A DNA stretch of 64,000 nt from Amycolatopsis anabasis (GCF_009765355.1 NZ_VTHK01000003.1:62001-126000), one strand, 5' to 3'; positions 7,749 to 15,950 are shown, counted from the stretch's first letter. Translations and numbers: made by a program. Notes: generated by a model from the sequence alone, not told the origin.

Positions 7749-8009
7749 TCAGCGGGGATGCGCGCCCACCGCGTCCCGGATCTGCGCGCCCAACCCCGCG
7801 TCCCCTTCGCGGGCGCAGTGCGCGCAGCAGAAGAACCGGCCCTCCACCTCGACGCCGTGGCCCAGGATCCGGCACCCGCAGTGCTCGCATTCCGGGGCCA
7901 GGCGCTGCGCCGCGCATTCGATGCTGTCGAAGGTGTACACGTCACCGGTCATCGTGCGCACCTCGAACGACATCCAGTAGTCGTTGCCGCAGACCACGCA
8001 ATTCGCCAT
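7749..8009 (-). CDS. Small Cys-rich, probable zinc-binding protein
   Basis: An 86-residue protein with eight cysteines arranged as CVVC (residues ~4-7), a single C in DSIECA, CEHCGC, and FFCCAHC. The pattern suggests one or two zinc sites of ribbon or TRASH type. Similar small proteins are common in actinobacteria and are sometimes annotated as prokaryotic metallothionein; function is unknown. The ATG at 8009 follows GGAGAGG. It lies between the methyltransferase and the spermidine-synthase-like gene on the same strand but with over 80 bases on either side, so operon membership is uncertain. Confidence 0.75.
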   Translation of the reverse strand: MANCVVCGNDYWMSFEVRTMTGDVYTFDSIECAAQRLAPECEHCGCRILGHGVEVEGRFFCCAHCAREGDAGLGAQIRDAVGAHPR

Positions 8010-8092
8010 CACGTCACCTCTCCAGGGGTCCTGCGGTGATCGTGCGCCGCGCCCCGGGGCCCGGCAACTCGCGAAACCCGGACGAGTGAGTG

Positions 8093-8737
8093 TCACACCC
8101 TCGCCAGCCACACCACGTCCGGTTCGCCACGGGGCACCGGCACGTCGAGGACCTGCACCTGGCCGAAGCGGGCCCGCAGCCGCCGGGTGAACGCGGGGCT
8201 CGCCTCGGCGCTCCACACCGCGAGCACCCCACCGGGGCACAGGTGCTCGGCGAGCATGTCCAGCCCCGCCTTCCCGTACAGCTCCGCGTTGCCCTCGGTA
8301 ACAGTCCACTGTGGACCGTTGTCGATGTCGAGGCAGAGCGCGTCGAACCGTTCCTCGGTCTCCTCGAGCCAGTCCACCAGGTCCGCCTCGACCACCCGCA
8401 CCCGGTCGTCGGCGAGCGCGTCGCCGTGCACGTCCCGCAGCGGCCCGGTGCGGTTCCACCCGATCACCGCGGCTTCCCGCTCGACGACCACGATCTCGCC
8501 GACCCCGGGGTGATCGAGCGCGGCGCGCAGCGAGTAGCCGACCCCGAGACCGCCGATCAGCATCCGCGCTTTCCCGGGCACGAAATCGGCGGCCACCGAC
8601 ACCAGCAACCGCTCGGACTCGCCGTTGCGGGTGTCCATCAGGAAGACCCCGTTGGCGATCACCTCGAAATCCGCGCCCACCCGGCGCAGCACCAGCTCGC
8701 CGCACTCCCCGTCGACCCTGTCCAACACCTCGGCCAT
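8093..8737 (-). CDS. Spermidine synthase-like (fused-type) methyltransferase-fold protein
   Basis: A 214-residue protein of the spermine/spermidine synthase fold: MLIGGLGVGYSLRAAL (nucleotide-binding glycine loop), IVVVEREAAVIGWNR (acidic residue ending strand 2), RVRVVEADLVDWL and FDALCLDIDNGPQW. Polyamine synthases of this fold transfer aminopropyl from decarboxylated SAM. Short stand-alone actinobacterial members like this one are poorly characterised and often lack the usual catalytic Asp motif, so the substrate is open. It is downstream of asnB on the same strand but separated by a strong palindrome, and so is probably its own unit. Confidence 0.75.
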   Translation of the reverse strand: MAEVLDRVDGECGELVLRRVGADFEVIANGVFLMDTRNGESERLLVSVAADFVPGKARMLIGGLGVGYSLRAALDHPGVGEIVVVEREAAVIGWNRTGPLRDVHGDALADDRVRVVEADLVDWLEETEERFDALCLDIDNGPQWTVTEGNAELYGKAGLDMLAEHLCPGGVLAVWSAEASPAFTRRLRARFGQVQVLDVPVPRGEPDVVWLARV

Positions 8738-8756
8738 CCGCCTACGCTATCCGGCC

Positions 8757-8811
8757 TGTCATGAGGGGACCCCTCCGGACAGAATTCGTCAGGAGGGGTC
8801 CCCTCATGACA
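8757..8811. terminator. Perfect inverted repeat after asnB (family C)
   Basis: Arms of 20 bases (8757-8776 and 8792-8811; TGTCATGAGGGGACCCCTCC) flank a 15-base loop containing GAATTC. The element lies 12 bases beyond the asnB stop and 20 bases before the next gene start on the same strand, so it is well placed to terminate asnB. The arms are themselves rich in the self-complementary GGGGACCCC. Confidence 0.75.
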
Positions 8812-8822
8812 CCCGACGCTGG

Positions 8823-10331
8823 TCAGGTGGTCGCGAACAGGCCGAGCGTCCGGTCCGGGCGGATGCCGTCCAGCTCGTCCTGCCAGAGCGCGTAGAACCC
8901 GGCCTCCTCCTTGGTGCGCAGTTCGACTCCCGCGGCCCCGGCCACCGCGGGCGCGACGGACACGGCGTCCTCCAGCACGTCCTTGGCGCCCGAACCGTCG
9001 CCGAACTGCTCCTTGGTGCGGTACAGGATCTCGTCGGGCACCCAGCCCTCGAAGGCTTCGCGCAGCAGCTTCTTCTCCGGGACTCCCGGCCCGATCATCT
9101 TGTGCTCGGGCGGGATCGACAGCGCCAGCTCGATGACGTCCCGGTCCAGGAACGGCACCCGGGCCTCCATGCCGAACGCCATCGTGGTGCGGTCGCAGCG
9201 CTGCAGGTTGAGGTGGTGCAGTTCGCGGACCGTGCGCACCAGTTCGGCCTGCAGCGCGTCCGGATCGGTGAACGGTTCCTCGTGGTAGTAGGTGTACCCG
9301 GCGAACAGCTCGTCGGCGCCCTCCCCGGTGAGCACCGCGTGCACCCGTTTCGACGCGTATTCGGCGAGCAGCAGGTTCGGCACCGCGCTGCGGACCAGCG
9401 ACGGGTCGTAGTGCTCGATCGCGCGCACGGCCCGGGGCAGTGCTTCGACGGCGTCCTCGCGGGTCATCACGATCTCGTGGTGCTCGGAGCCGATGTGCTC
9501 GGCGACCACCCGGGCCGCGGCGAGGTCCGAACTGCCGGGCGCGCCGACCGCGAACGTCGGCAGCGGCTGGTCGTGCCGCTTCGCGTACTCCGCGGCCACC
9601 GCGGCGACGATCGCCGAGTCGAGGCCGCCGGAGAGGAACACGCCGATGCCGACGTCGCTCATCATCCGGTTCTCCACCGCGCTGACGATCGTCTCGCGCA
9701 CCGATTTGAGCAGGGCCTCGTCCCACCGGCCCGGTTCCTCGGCGCGCCGGGCCGGCCGCACCCGCGCCGGGACCGAGTCGGCGAAGCGCACCAGCCCGGC
9801 GGCGGGGCTCCAGCAGCAGCCGGGCGGGAAGCTCTCCACCAGCGGCCGGTCCGCCGGATCGAACGCGCGCAACTCGCTGGCGAACAGCGTGACGCCTTCC
9901 CGCCGCGCCCAGTAAAGGGGTTTCACCCCGAGCGAATCGCGGGCGACCAGGAATTCGCCGTCCGCGGTCATGAACGCCAGCGCGAACATCCCGCGCAACC
10001 GGGCGAGCCCCACCGGCCCGTCCACGATCAGCGCGTGCAGCGCGGCCTCGCTGTCCGAACCGGTCTCGAACAGCTCGTGGCCGAGATCTTCCCGGATGTG
10101 CCGGTGGTTGTAGATTTCCCCGTTGGCGACCAGATACGTGGTGCCGTCGGAGTTGGTCAGCGGCTGGCGGCCGTGCTCGACGTCCATGATGGACAGTCGC
10201 TGATGACCGAGCCAGACGTTGCCCCGATGAACTTCTCCGGTGTCGTCCGGGCCGCGGTGTTTGATCCGGCCCAGCATTTCCCGGCACAACTCAACATCGA
10301 TATCGCCGACTGCGGCGACTATTCCGCACAC
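8823..10331 (-). CDS. asnB: Asparagine synthase (glutamine-hydrolysing)
   Basis: A 502-residue enzyme that amidates aspartate with glutamine nitrogen and ATP. The N-terminal glutaminase domain begins MCGIVAAVGD, with nucleophile Cys2 exposed after Met removal, then RGPDDTG (27-33), HQRLSIMD (43-50) and ANGEIYN (69-75). The C-terminal synthetase domain has the pyrophosphate loop SGGLDS at 234-239 and TGEGADELFAGYTYY. The start is GTG at 10331, preceded by a strong GAGGAGGTG. A 20-codon ORF overlaps this start by 13 bases. The length is slightly below that of typical AsnB (~550-640) but both domains are complete. Confidence 0.93.
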   Translation of the reverse strand: MCGIVAAVGDIDVELCREMLGRIKHRGPDDTGEVHRGNVWLGHQRLSIMDVEHGRQPLTNSDGTTYLVANGEIYNHRHIREDLGHELFETGSDSEAALHALIVDGPVGLARLRGMFALAFMTADGEFLVARDSLGVKPLYWARREGVTLFASELRAFDPADRPLVESFPPGCCWSPAAGLVRFADSVPARVRPARRAEEPGRWDEALLKSVRETIVSAVENRMMSDVGIGVFLSGGLDSAIVAAVAAEYAKRHDQPLPTFAVGAPGSSDLAAARVVAEHIGSEHHEIVMTREDAVEALPRAVRAIEHYDPSLVRSAVPNLLLAEYASKRVHAVLTGEGADELFAGYTYYHEEPFTDPDALQAELVRTVRELHHLNLQRCDRTTMAFGMEARVPFLDRDVIELALSIPPEHKMIGPGVPEKKLLREAFEGWVPDEILYRTKEQFGDGSGAKDVLEDAVSVAPAVAGAAGVELRTKEEAGFYALWQDELDGIRPDRTLGLFATT

Positions 10332-10381
10332 GGTGCGAGCACCTCCTCGGTGTCGCCGGACAATTTTAGTTGTTTCTTCAT
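10319..10381 (-). CDS. Possible 20-aa upstream ORF overlapping asnB start
   Basis: An ATG at 10381 opens a 20-codon frame (MKKQLKLSGDTEEVL then APCAE) that ends 13 bases inside asnB. Its first codons are A/T-rich (AAG AAA CAA CTA AAA), unlike the surrounding DNA, which often marks efficiently initiated starts. The strong ribosome binding site of asnB lies within it. No good site precedes its own ATG. It could be a coupling or leader peptide, or chance. Confidence 0.3.
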   Translation of the reverse strand: MKKQLKLSGDTEEVLAPCAE

Positions 10382-10486
10382 CGATTCGAGCGGAATCGGA
10401 CGACTATCACAGTTGTTCACCCGGCTGCCGGGGTCTCGACGCCGTGGCCCGCTGCTCCTAACCTGGAGTAGCGGAGGTGATTCGGC

Positions 10487-10675
10487 ATGCGTGCGACAGT
10501 TGGTGACGAAATCCACGTGCACGGCCGCACGGTGGGTTCCGGCGATCGCCGGGGCGAGATCGTCGAAGTACGGGGCGAGGACGGCAGCCCGCCGTACCTG
10601 GTCCGCTTCGACGACGGGCACGAGCGGCTCGTGTTCCCCGGCCCCGACTGCGAAGTCGAGACCCCGGCGAAGTAG
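10487..10675 (+). CDS. DUF1918 protein
   Basis: A 62-residue protein made almost entirely of a DUF1918 domain, a small beta-barrel: MRATVGDEIHVHGR, RRGEIVEVRGEDG, PPYLVRFDDGHERLVFPGPDC. The family is common in actinobacteria; the fold suggests nucleic-acid or ligand binding but no activity is established. The ATG follows GGAGGTGA at good spacing. It is divergent from asnB and converges with the SpoU-type gene, whose stop is 8 bases away. Confidence 0.9.
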   Translation: MRATVGDEIHVHGRTVGSGDRRGEIVEVRGEDGSPPYLVRFDDGHERLVFPGPDCEVETPAK

Positions 10676-10683
10676 CCGCGCCC

Positions 10684-11202
10684 TCACACGAGTCCGGCCA
10701 GCTTGTACAGCACCAGGCTGCCCGCGACCGCCACGTTCAGGCTGGACCCGGTGCCGAGCATCGGGATCTCCACCACGGTGTCGGTCAGGTCCAGCGCGTC
10801 CGCGGGGATGCCGTGCTGCTCGTGGCCCAGCAGGGCGATCGTGCGGCGCCGGGCCATCGGCAGGTCGGCCAGGCGCACGGCCTCGTCGGCGAGTTCGACC
10901 CCGACGACCGCGCTCCCGGCCGCCCGTTCGGCGGCGAGCCAGCCGATCGGGTCGTTCACCCAGTGCACGCACGCCGGCCGTCGCAGGGTGTTACCCCGTC
11001 GCAGCGCCTCGGGAACCCACGGGAACCGGGGCACCGCGAGGCACGCGCCCGCGGCGTCGCACGTCCGCAAGAGCGTGCCCAGATTCGCGCCGTGGAGCGG
11101 CCACAAGGGGGCGGCGACGAGATGCCCCCAGCAGGGGTGCGCTCGCCGCCGCCTTGCCTTGCGGAGTTCGGCCGGGGTGCGTGCCCGGATCGCCGGGCTC
11201 AC
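10684..11202 (-). CDS. TrmH/SpoU family RNA 2'-O-methyltransferase
   Basis: A 172-residue SPOUT-class methyltransferase. All three family motifs are visible: motif 1 HGANLGTLLRTCDAAG (residues ~38-53), motif 2 ALLGHEQHGIP (~123-133) and motif 3 GSSLNVAVAGSLVLYKL near the C-terminus, which forms the trefoil knot that binds SAM. Members methylate the ribose 2'-OH of tRNA or rRNA; the target here cannot be told from sequence. The start is GTG at 11202. It converges with the DUF1918 gene. Confidence 0.88.
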   Translation of the reverse strand: MSPAIRARTPAELRKARRRRAHPCWGHLVAAPLWPLHGANLGTLLRTCDAAGACLAVPRFPWVPEALRRGNTLRRPACVHWVNDPIGWLAAERAAGSAVVGVELADEAVRLADLPMARRRTIALLGHEQHGIPADALDLTDTVVEIPMLGTGSSLNVAVAGSLVLYKLAGLV

Positions 11203-11292
11203 CGGGAATGAGGCTTGGCGCCTCCGGAAGGTCGAGACATGATCGGCGCACTTCGCGGCGTGCGCGGGCCATCGACGTAGGTGTCCCGGAGT

Positions 11293-12486
11293 CTACCCGG
11301 CGACGGCGACCTCCTCGGTGGCCTGCGCGGCGCCCGGCCTGGCGCGCAGCCGCCAGGCGAGCACCACCGCCACCAGGCCCAGCGCGGTCAGCACCGCCGC
11401 GACCTCGGGCAGCAGCGTCGGCCCGCCCGAGGACAGCACCAGGCCGCCGACCACCCCGGACAGCCCCACGCCCAGGTAGATCGCCGAGGCGTTGAGCGAG
11501 AGCAGCAGGCCCGAGGTGCGCGGCGCGAGTTCGATCAGCCGGTGCTGCACCGGCGGGTTGATCGTCCAGGTCGCCAGGCCCCAGAGGAACAGCGCGATCG
11601 CGGCCCCGGCGATCGAGGTCGCCAGCACCGGCAGCAGCGCGAGCACGACCGTGATGCCGCCGAACACCGCGAGCAGCGGCCCGCGCGAACCCCAGCGGTC
11701 GGTGGCCCGCCCGCCGAGCACGTTGCCGATCGCGCCGCCCACGCCGTAGCAGAACAGCAGCACGCTCACCGTCGTCCCGTGGATGTCCGCGGTCGCCGCC
11801 AGCACCGGCGCGATGAAGGTGTAGACGCTGAACGCGGCGAGGCAGCCGAGCACGGTCGCGGACAGCAGGGCGAGCACGCGCGGGTCCCGGGCCACGGTGA
11901 ACCGGTCGGCGAACCGGACCGGTGGCGGCGCGGCGACCGAGGGCAGCAGGAGCCGCACGGCGACCGCCCCGAGCAGGGAGAACACCGCCACCAGCGCGAA
12001 CACCGCCCGGTAGCCGAGAAACTGCGAGAGCAGGCTGCCCAGCGGGACACCCAGGATCGTGGCGATGGTGAGCCCGCCGAAGACCAGCGCCACCGCGCGG
12101 CCGCGGCGCTCGGGCGGGTTCAGTTCGGCGGCCACCGCGCTGGCCGCCGGGGTGAACACGGCCGCGCCGATCGCGGTGATCATGCGCGCGCCGAAGAGCA
12201 GCGCGTAGCCGGGTGCGAGCGCGGCCAGGACGTTGCCGAGCGCGGTGACGCCGAGTGCGGCGACCAGCAGCCGCCGCCGTTCCCAGCGACCGGTCAGCGC
12301 GGCGAAGAGCGGCGAGCCCACGGCGTAGGCGATGGCGAACGCGGTGACCAGCTGGGCGGCGGCCGCGGCGGACACCTTCAGCTCGCCGGTGAGGGCGGGC
12401 AGCAGGCCGGCGACCACGTAGCCGCTGGTGCCAACCGCGAACGTACCGAGCGCGAGCACCCCGGTACGGGAGGAAGAGCCAGGCAT
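11293..12486 (-). CDS. MFS transporter (drug:H+ antiporter type)
   Basis: A 397-residue membrane protein with 12 predicted transmembrane segments. The N-terminal half shows the MFS signature region GSPLFAALTGRWERRRLLV after helix 2 and an RMITAIGAAVFTPAASAVAAEL helix-4 motif typical of antiporters (motif C-like GVPLGSLLSQFLG follows). The ATG at 12486 has AAGGGGA before it; an upstream ATG at 12513 is less likely. It is divergent from an ArsR-type regulator 81 bases away, which probably controls it. The substrate is unknown. Confidence 0.87.
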   Translation of the reverse strand: MPGSSSRTGVLALGTFAVGTSGYVVAGLLPALTGELKVSAAAAAQLVTAFAIAYAVGSPLFAALTGRWERRRLLVAALGVTALGNVLAALAPGYALLFGARMITAIGAAVFTPAASAVAAELNPPERRGRAVALVFGGLTIATILGVPLGSLLSQFLGYRAVFALVAVFSLLGAVAVRLLLPSVAAPPPVRFADRFTVARDPRVLALLSATVLGCLAAFSVYTFIAPVLAATADIHGTTVSVLLFCYGVGGAIGNVLGGRATDRWGSRGPLLAVFGGITVVLALLPVLATSIAGAAIALFLWGLATWTINPPVQHRLIELAPRTSGLLLSLNASAIYLGVGLSGVVGGLVLSSGGPTLLPEVAAVLTALGLVAVVLAWRLRARPGAAQATEEVAVAG

Positions 12487-12527
12487 CGAATCCCCTTGTT
12501 CGACGAGTATCAAACTTCGATGATCAC

Positions 12528-12572
12528 CGTACTACGGACCACCGACAAGTTTGAAGCCCGTCGTACTATGGA
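12528..12572. promoter_or_regulatory. Direct repeats between MFS and ArsR-type genes
   Basis: CGTACTACGGA (12528-12538) is repeated as CGTACTATGGA (12562-12572), 34 bases apart, in the shared intergenic region. The second copy contains TACTAT (12565-12570), which would suit a -10 element for a leaderless mRNA starting at the ATG at 12577. Candidate operator for the regulator; inference only. Confidence 0.35.
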
Positions 12573-12906
12573 CGCCATGGGCACCGAGACGCTCCCGCCG
12601 CTCACCCCGGCCTCCTTCCCGGACGTCGGCGAGATCCAGATCGTGAAGGTCCTGCAGGCCCTGGCCGATCCGGTGCGGCTGGACATGGTCCGCCAACTGG
12701 CGCCCGCGGACCGCGAGCTGTCCTGCGGCACGTTCGAGGTCTCCGTGAGCAAGTCCACACTCACCCACCACCTGCGGATCCTGCGCGAGGCGGGCGTGAT
12801 CAGCTCGCGCCAGCAGGGCACCACGCGCTTCAACTCGTTGCGGCGCAACGATCTCGACGCGCTGTTCCCGGGCCTGCTGGACGGCGTGCTCGCCGCGCCT
12901 CGCTAG
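12568..12906 (+). CDS. ArsR-family winged-helix transcriptional regulator
   Basis: A 112-residue protein (104 or more if the second ATG at 12577 is used). It has the ArsR-type winged helix: IVKVLQALADPVRLDMVRQLA, then SKSTLTHHLRILREAGVISSRQQGTTRFNSLRR, where the recognition helix and wing are clear. No CXC metal site is present, so it is not a classical metal sensor. It is divergent from the MFS gene and probably represses it and perhaps the second MFS gene downstream at 13099. Neither ATG has a good ribosome binding site; leaderless translation from 12577 is plausible. Confidence 0.87.
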   Translation: MDAMGTETLPPLTPASFPDVGEIQIVKVLQALADPVRLDMVRQLAPADRELSCGTFEVSVSKSTLTHHLRILREAGVISSRQQGTTRFNSLRRNDLDALFPGLLDGVLAAPR

Positions 12907-13035
12907 CGGTTTCGCGTTACGTGAACAGCCTCACGCCGATAACAGGATGACAACGGGGACCTCTTCGGTTGGACTGGTAGCAGGACAGCCCGGCGACGAC
13001 GGGGACGCGCTGGCTGTCTTTCTTCATGTCTCTCG

Positions 13036-13053
13036 ACTGGATCGATCCAGTCA
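13036..13053. promoter_or_regulatory. 18-bp palindrome upstream of MFS gene
   Basis: GACTGGATCGATCCAGTC is a perfect 18-base palindrome 46 bases before the start of the MFS gene at 13099. It is followed by TTGACG (13056-13061), a possible -35 hexamer. Position and symmetry suggest an operator for a dimeric repressor; the regulator is not known. Confidence 0.45.
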
Positions 13054-13098
13054 CTTGACGTAGTCAACAGGCTTCCTGACACTTCCGAGAGGAGAACC

Positions 13099-14277
13099 GT
13101 GCCCATCGCGCTGCTCGCGCTCGCCATCGGCGCCTTCGGTATCGGCACCACCGAGTTCGTCATGATGGGTGTCCTGCCGCAGGCCGCGGCCGATTTCGGG
13201 GTGTCCATCCCGACCGCGGGCCACCTGATCTCCGCCTACGCGCTCGGCGTCGTCGTCGGCGCTCCCCTGCTCACCGCGGTCGCCGTCCGGCTGCCGCGGA
13301 AAACCATGCTGCTGGCCATGATGGGCCTGTTCACCGTGGGCAACCTGCTGTTCGCGCTGTCCCCGAACCACGAGTTCGGCATCGCGTTCCGGTTCCTCGC
13401 CGGACTGCCGCACGGCGCGTTCTTCGGCGCGGGCGCGGTCGTCGCGTCCAGCCTGGTCGCCCAGAGTGACCGGGCCAAGGCGGTGTCGATGATGTTCATG
13501 GGCCTGACCCTGGCCAACGTGATCGGCGTGCCGCTGGGCACGCTGCTCGGCCAGCAGGTCGGCTGGCGCGCGACCTTCGGCGTGGTCGCGGTGATCGGCC
13601 TGATCGCGATCCTCGGCATCCAGAAGCTCGTGCCGTTCCAGGGGCGGCCCGCCGAGGCCTCGCTGCGCGGCGAACTCGGCGCGTTCCGGCGGCCGCAGGT
13701 GTGGCTCGCGCTGGCCATCGTCACCTTCGGCCTGGGCGGCGTGTTCGCGTGCCTGAGCTACGTCACCCCGATGCTGACCGACGTGGCCGGGTACGAACCG
13801 GCGACCGTGACCCTGCTGCTCTCGCTGGCCGGGGTCGGCATGACGATCGGCAACTTCCTCGGCGGCCGCCTGGCCGACCGGGCGCTGATGCCGAGCCTGT
13901 ACGTCGCGCTGCTCGCGCTGGCCGCGGTGCTCGGGATCTTCACGCTCACCGCGCAGGTCAAGGTGGGGGCCGCGATCACGATCTTCGCGGTCGGCGTGGC
14001 CGGGTTCATGATCGGCCCGATGATGCAGGCCCGGATCATGGAGAAGGCGGGCGGCACCCCGTCCCTGGTGTCGGCGGCCGTGCAGTCGGCGTTCAACATC
14101 GCCAACTCGATCGGCGCCTACCTCGGCGGCCTGGTGATCGCCGGTGGCCTCGGCCTGGTCGCCCCGAACTGGGTCGGCGCCCTGCTCGCCGTCCTGGGCC
14201 TCACCCTCGCCGCGGTCTCCGGCATCCTCGACCGCCGCGAATCCCCGGCCCCCGTCCCCGCCCTCGCCGACTGCTGA
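13099..14277 (+). CDS. MFS transporter, AraJ/chloramphenicol-resistance type
   Basis: A 392-residue, 12-helix exporter. It opens MPIALLALAIGAFGIGTTEF and continues VMMGVLPQAAADFGVSI, the hallmark of the AraJ/CmlR/PbuE group of sugar and drug efflux proteins. Helix 2-3 carries YALGVVVGAPLLTAVAVRLPRK, and GLTLANVIGVPLGTLLGQ is motif C. The GTG start at 13099 follows AGAGGAGAA. It is on the same strand as the ArsR-type gene but 192 bases later with its own probable promoter and operator palindrome. The substrate is unknown. It is terminated by a family B palindrome. Confidence 0.9.
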   Translation: MPIALLALAIGAFGIGTTEFVMMGVLPQAAADFGVSIPTAGHLISAYALGVVVGAPLLTAVAVRLPRKTMLLAMMGLFTVGNLLFALSPNHEFGIAFRFLAGLPHGAFFGAGAVVASSLVAQSDRAKAVSMMFMGLTLANVIGVPLGTLLGQQVGWRATFGVVAVIGLIAILGIQKLVPFQGRPAEASLRGELGAFRRPQVWLALAIVTFGLGGVFACLSYVTPMLTDVAGYEPATVTLLLSLAGVGMTIGNFLGGRLADRALMPSLYVALLALAAVLGIFTLTAQVKVGAAITIFAVGVAGFMIGPMMQARIMEKAGGTPSLVSAAVQSAFNIANSIGAYLGGLVIAGGLGLVAPNWVGALLAVLGLTLAAVSGILDRRESPAPVPALADC

Positions 14278-14280
14278 CCT

Positions 14281-14314
14281 GCGGTTCTCGTTTAGCGGGC
14301 TAAACGAGAACCGC
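14281..14314. terminator. Perfect palindrome between convergent genes (family B)
   Basis: Arms GCGGTTCTCGTTTAGC (14281-14296) and GCTAAACGAGAACCGC (14299-14314) flank GG. It begins three bases after the MFS stop, and the stop of the converging hydrolase gene lies inside it. A bidirectional terminator role fits. A second copy is at 56467-56494. Confidence 0.75.
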
Positions 14315-15890
14315 TGGTCAGGACGCCGGGCCGGGCGCCGTCACCCCCCCCCCCCCCCCCGAACGGCGGCCGGTCCGGCGAGCAGGTGGTGCCCGGATCG
14401 GGCAGGCGCAGGTCGATCAGGTAGCGCTCGCGCAGCCGGTCGACGCAGGCACCGGTCGGGGCGTGGCCGTGGCCGTCCACCACGACCAGGCGGGCGTTGC
14501 CGAGCGCCCGCCGCGCCTTCTCCGCGTAGGTCACCGGCGTCACCGGATCGAACCGGTTGTTGATCAGCAGCGCGGGCACGTTCGTGCGCAGGGTCCACGG
14601 GCCGGTGTGCCGCTGCGGGTAACCACCCGGCGGCGACGGCCACGAGGCGCACGCCTGCAACTGGTAGAGCCAGTGCCGCCCGTAGGCAGGCGCGATCGCG
14701 TCGAACGCCTTCGCCAGCACCGGCCACACCCCCGGTGACCGGCCGAAGCTGTTGTCGGCGCACGAGATCGCGGTGTAGGAGTCCAGGAAGTCCAGCCGGA
14801 ACGCGCCCGCGCCGAGCACCTCGCGCACCACGTCCGGATTTCCCGCCGCGCCGCGTTCCAGTTCGGCGAGCAGTTCCGCCAGCGCGGGCCAGCCCCGCTC
14901 CGGGTCGTACAGCATCGCGGCGTGCGTCGGCACGACATCGCCGTAGCGCACCTCGAACGCCCCCGCGCCCTGGCCGACGACGATCGGCGCCCGCTTCAGC
15001 CGGTCCAGCAGGGCCGCGTTGCGCGCCCGCACGTCCCCACCGGCGAACGCGCACCGGGGACGCCCGGCCGCCGCGCACAACCGGGCGAACTCGCCGAACA
15101 CCTCCTCGGTGCCCACCGATCGCTCCGCGAGCGTGGCCACCGTGGCGTTCGTGTACCCGACCGGATCGATCATGGCGTTCAGCTGCAACGCGCGCACCCG
15201 GTCGCCGAACAGCACGCCGTAGACCTCGCCCAGGTAACTGGCGTACGAGCCGCCGAGGAAGCTCAGCTTCGCGTCCCCGACCGCGCGCCGCAGCAGATCC
15301 AGGTCCCGCGCCGCGTCGACCGTGGTGAGGTGGCCCAGCAGGTCCCCGCTGTGCCGGGCGCACCCGGCCGCGTGCGCCCGGCTGTCCGCCTCGGCCCGCC
15401 GCTCCTGTGCCGCGGTCACCGGCGGCAGCGCGACCCCCGACCAGAACCGCTCCTGCTCGGCGGGTGAGGCGAAGCACCGCACCTGCCCGCTGCGGCCGAT
15501 CCCGCGCTGGTCGAAGGTGACCACGTCGAAGCGGCGGGCCAGCTCCCCGGTGACCACGCCCTCCCGCCGCATCGAGTCGATCCCGGACCCGCCCGGCCCG
15601 CCGACCGGGAGGAACAGGGTCCCGATCCGGTGCGCCGGATCGGCCGCGGGCTGCCGGAGCACCGCGAGCGGGAGTTTCTTCCCGTGCGGGCGGGAGTAGT
15701 CCAGCGGCACCGCGGCGGTCGCGCACTGGAACTTCGCCAGCCCCGGTTCGACGCAGGGCGCCCAGTCCAGGCGCGGGGTCGCCGCCGCGTCCGCCTGGGC
15801 GACCGGTCCGGTCACCGATGCGGCCGCGGCCGTGGAGATCCCGGCCAGGACGGACAGGACCGCGGCGGCGAGCACGAACACCTTGCGCAT
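14292..15890 (-). CDS. Secreted alpha/beta-hydrolase, TAP-type tripeptidyl aminopeptidase
   Basis: A 532-residue exported serine hydrolase. Residues 1-~25 form a signal peptide (MRKVFVLAAAVLSVLAGIST). The mature part has GPGGSGIDSMRREG (oxyanion region), VTFDQRGIGRSG, the nucleophile Ser in GGSYAS near residue 215, and a TAP C-terminal domain with NNRFDPVTP (Asp) and VDGHGHAPTGAC (His). Homologues release N-terminal tripeptides or cleave small esters outside the cell. The C-terminus is odd: after RLPDPGTTC, where the family usually ends, a 17-base run of C (G in the coding strand) encodes a glycine stretch and the frame runs on to a stop in the palindrome. A length change in the tract would alter the last ~20 residues only. 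Confidence 0.88.
   Translation of the reverse strand: MRKVFVLAAAVLSVLAGISTAAAASVTGPVAQADAAATPRLDWAPCVEPGLAKFQCATAAVPLDYSRPHGKKLPLAVLRQPAADPAHRIGTLFLPVGGPGGSGIDSMRREGVVTGELARRFDVVTFDQRGIGRSGQVRCFASPAEQERFWSGVALPPVTAAQERRAEADSRAHAAGCARHSGDLLGHLTTVDAARDLDLLRRAVGDAKLSFLGGSYASYLGEVYGVLFGDRVRALQLNAMIDPVGYTNATVATLAERSVGTEEVFGEFARLCAAAGRPRCAFAGGDVRARNAALLDRLKRAPIVVGQGAGAFEVRYGDVVPTHAAMLYDPERGWPALAELLAELERGAAGNPDVVREVLGAGAFRLDFLDSYTAISCADNSFGRSPGVWPVLAKAFDAIAPAYGRHWLYQLQACASWPSPPGGYPQRHTGPWTLRTNVPALLINNRFDPVTPVTYAEKARRALGNARLVVVDGHGHAPTGACVDRLRERYLIDLRLPDPGTTCSPDRPPFGGGGGGDGARPGVLTSGSRLAR
14344..14360 (+). repeat. 17-base poly-C tract in hydrolase 3' end
   Basis: Seventeen consecutive C residues, read as G in the hydrolase coding strand, encode part of a Gly run near the C-terminus. 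No other homopolymer of this length is in the window. It could be a slippage-prone tract or a sequencing/assembly artefact. Confidence 0.9.
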
Positions 15891-15950
15891 GCCGACGATC
15901 TTGCGGGGAGGCCCGATCCGTCGTCGTCCTTCTTTGGGACGAGATCGGGG

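Noticed and set aside
12568..12906. ArsR-type protein as a metal sensor
   Set aside because: The helix and the dimer region lack the cysteine/His metal ligands, and the neighbour is a general MFS exporter, so metal sensing is not supported.
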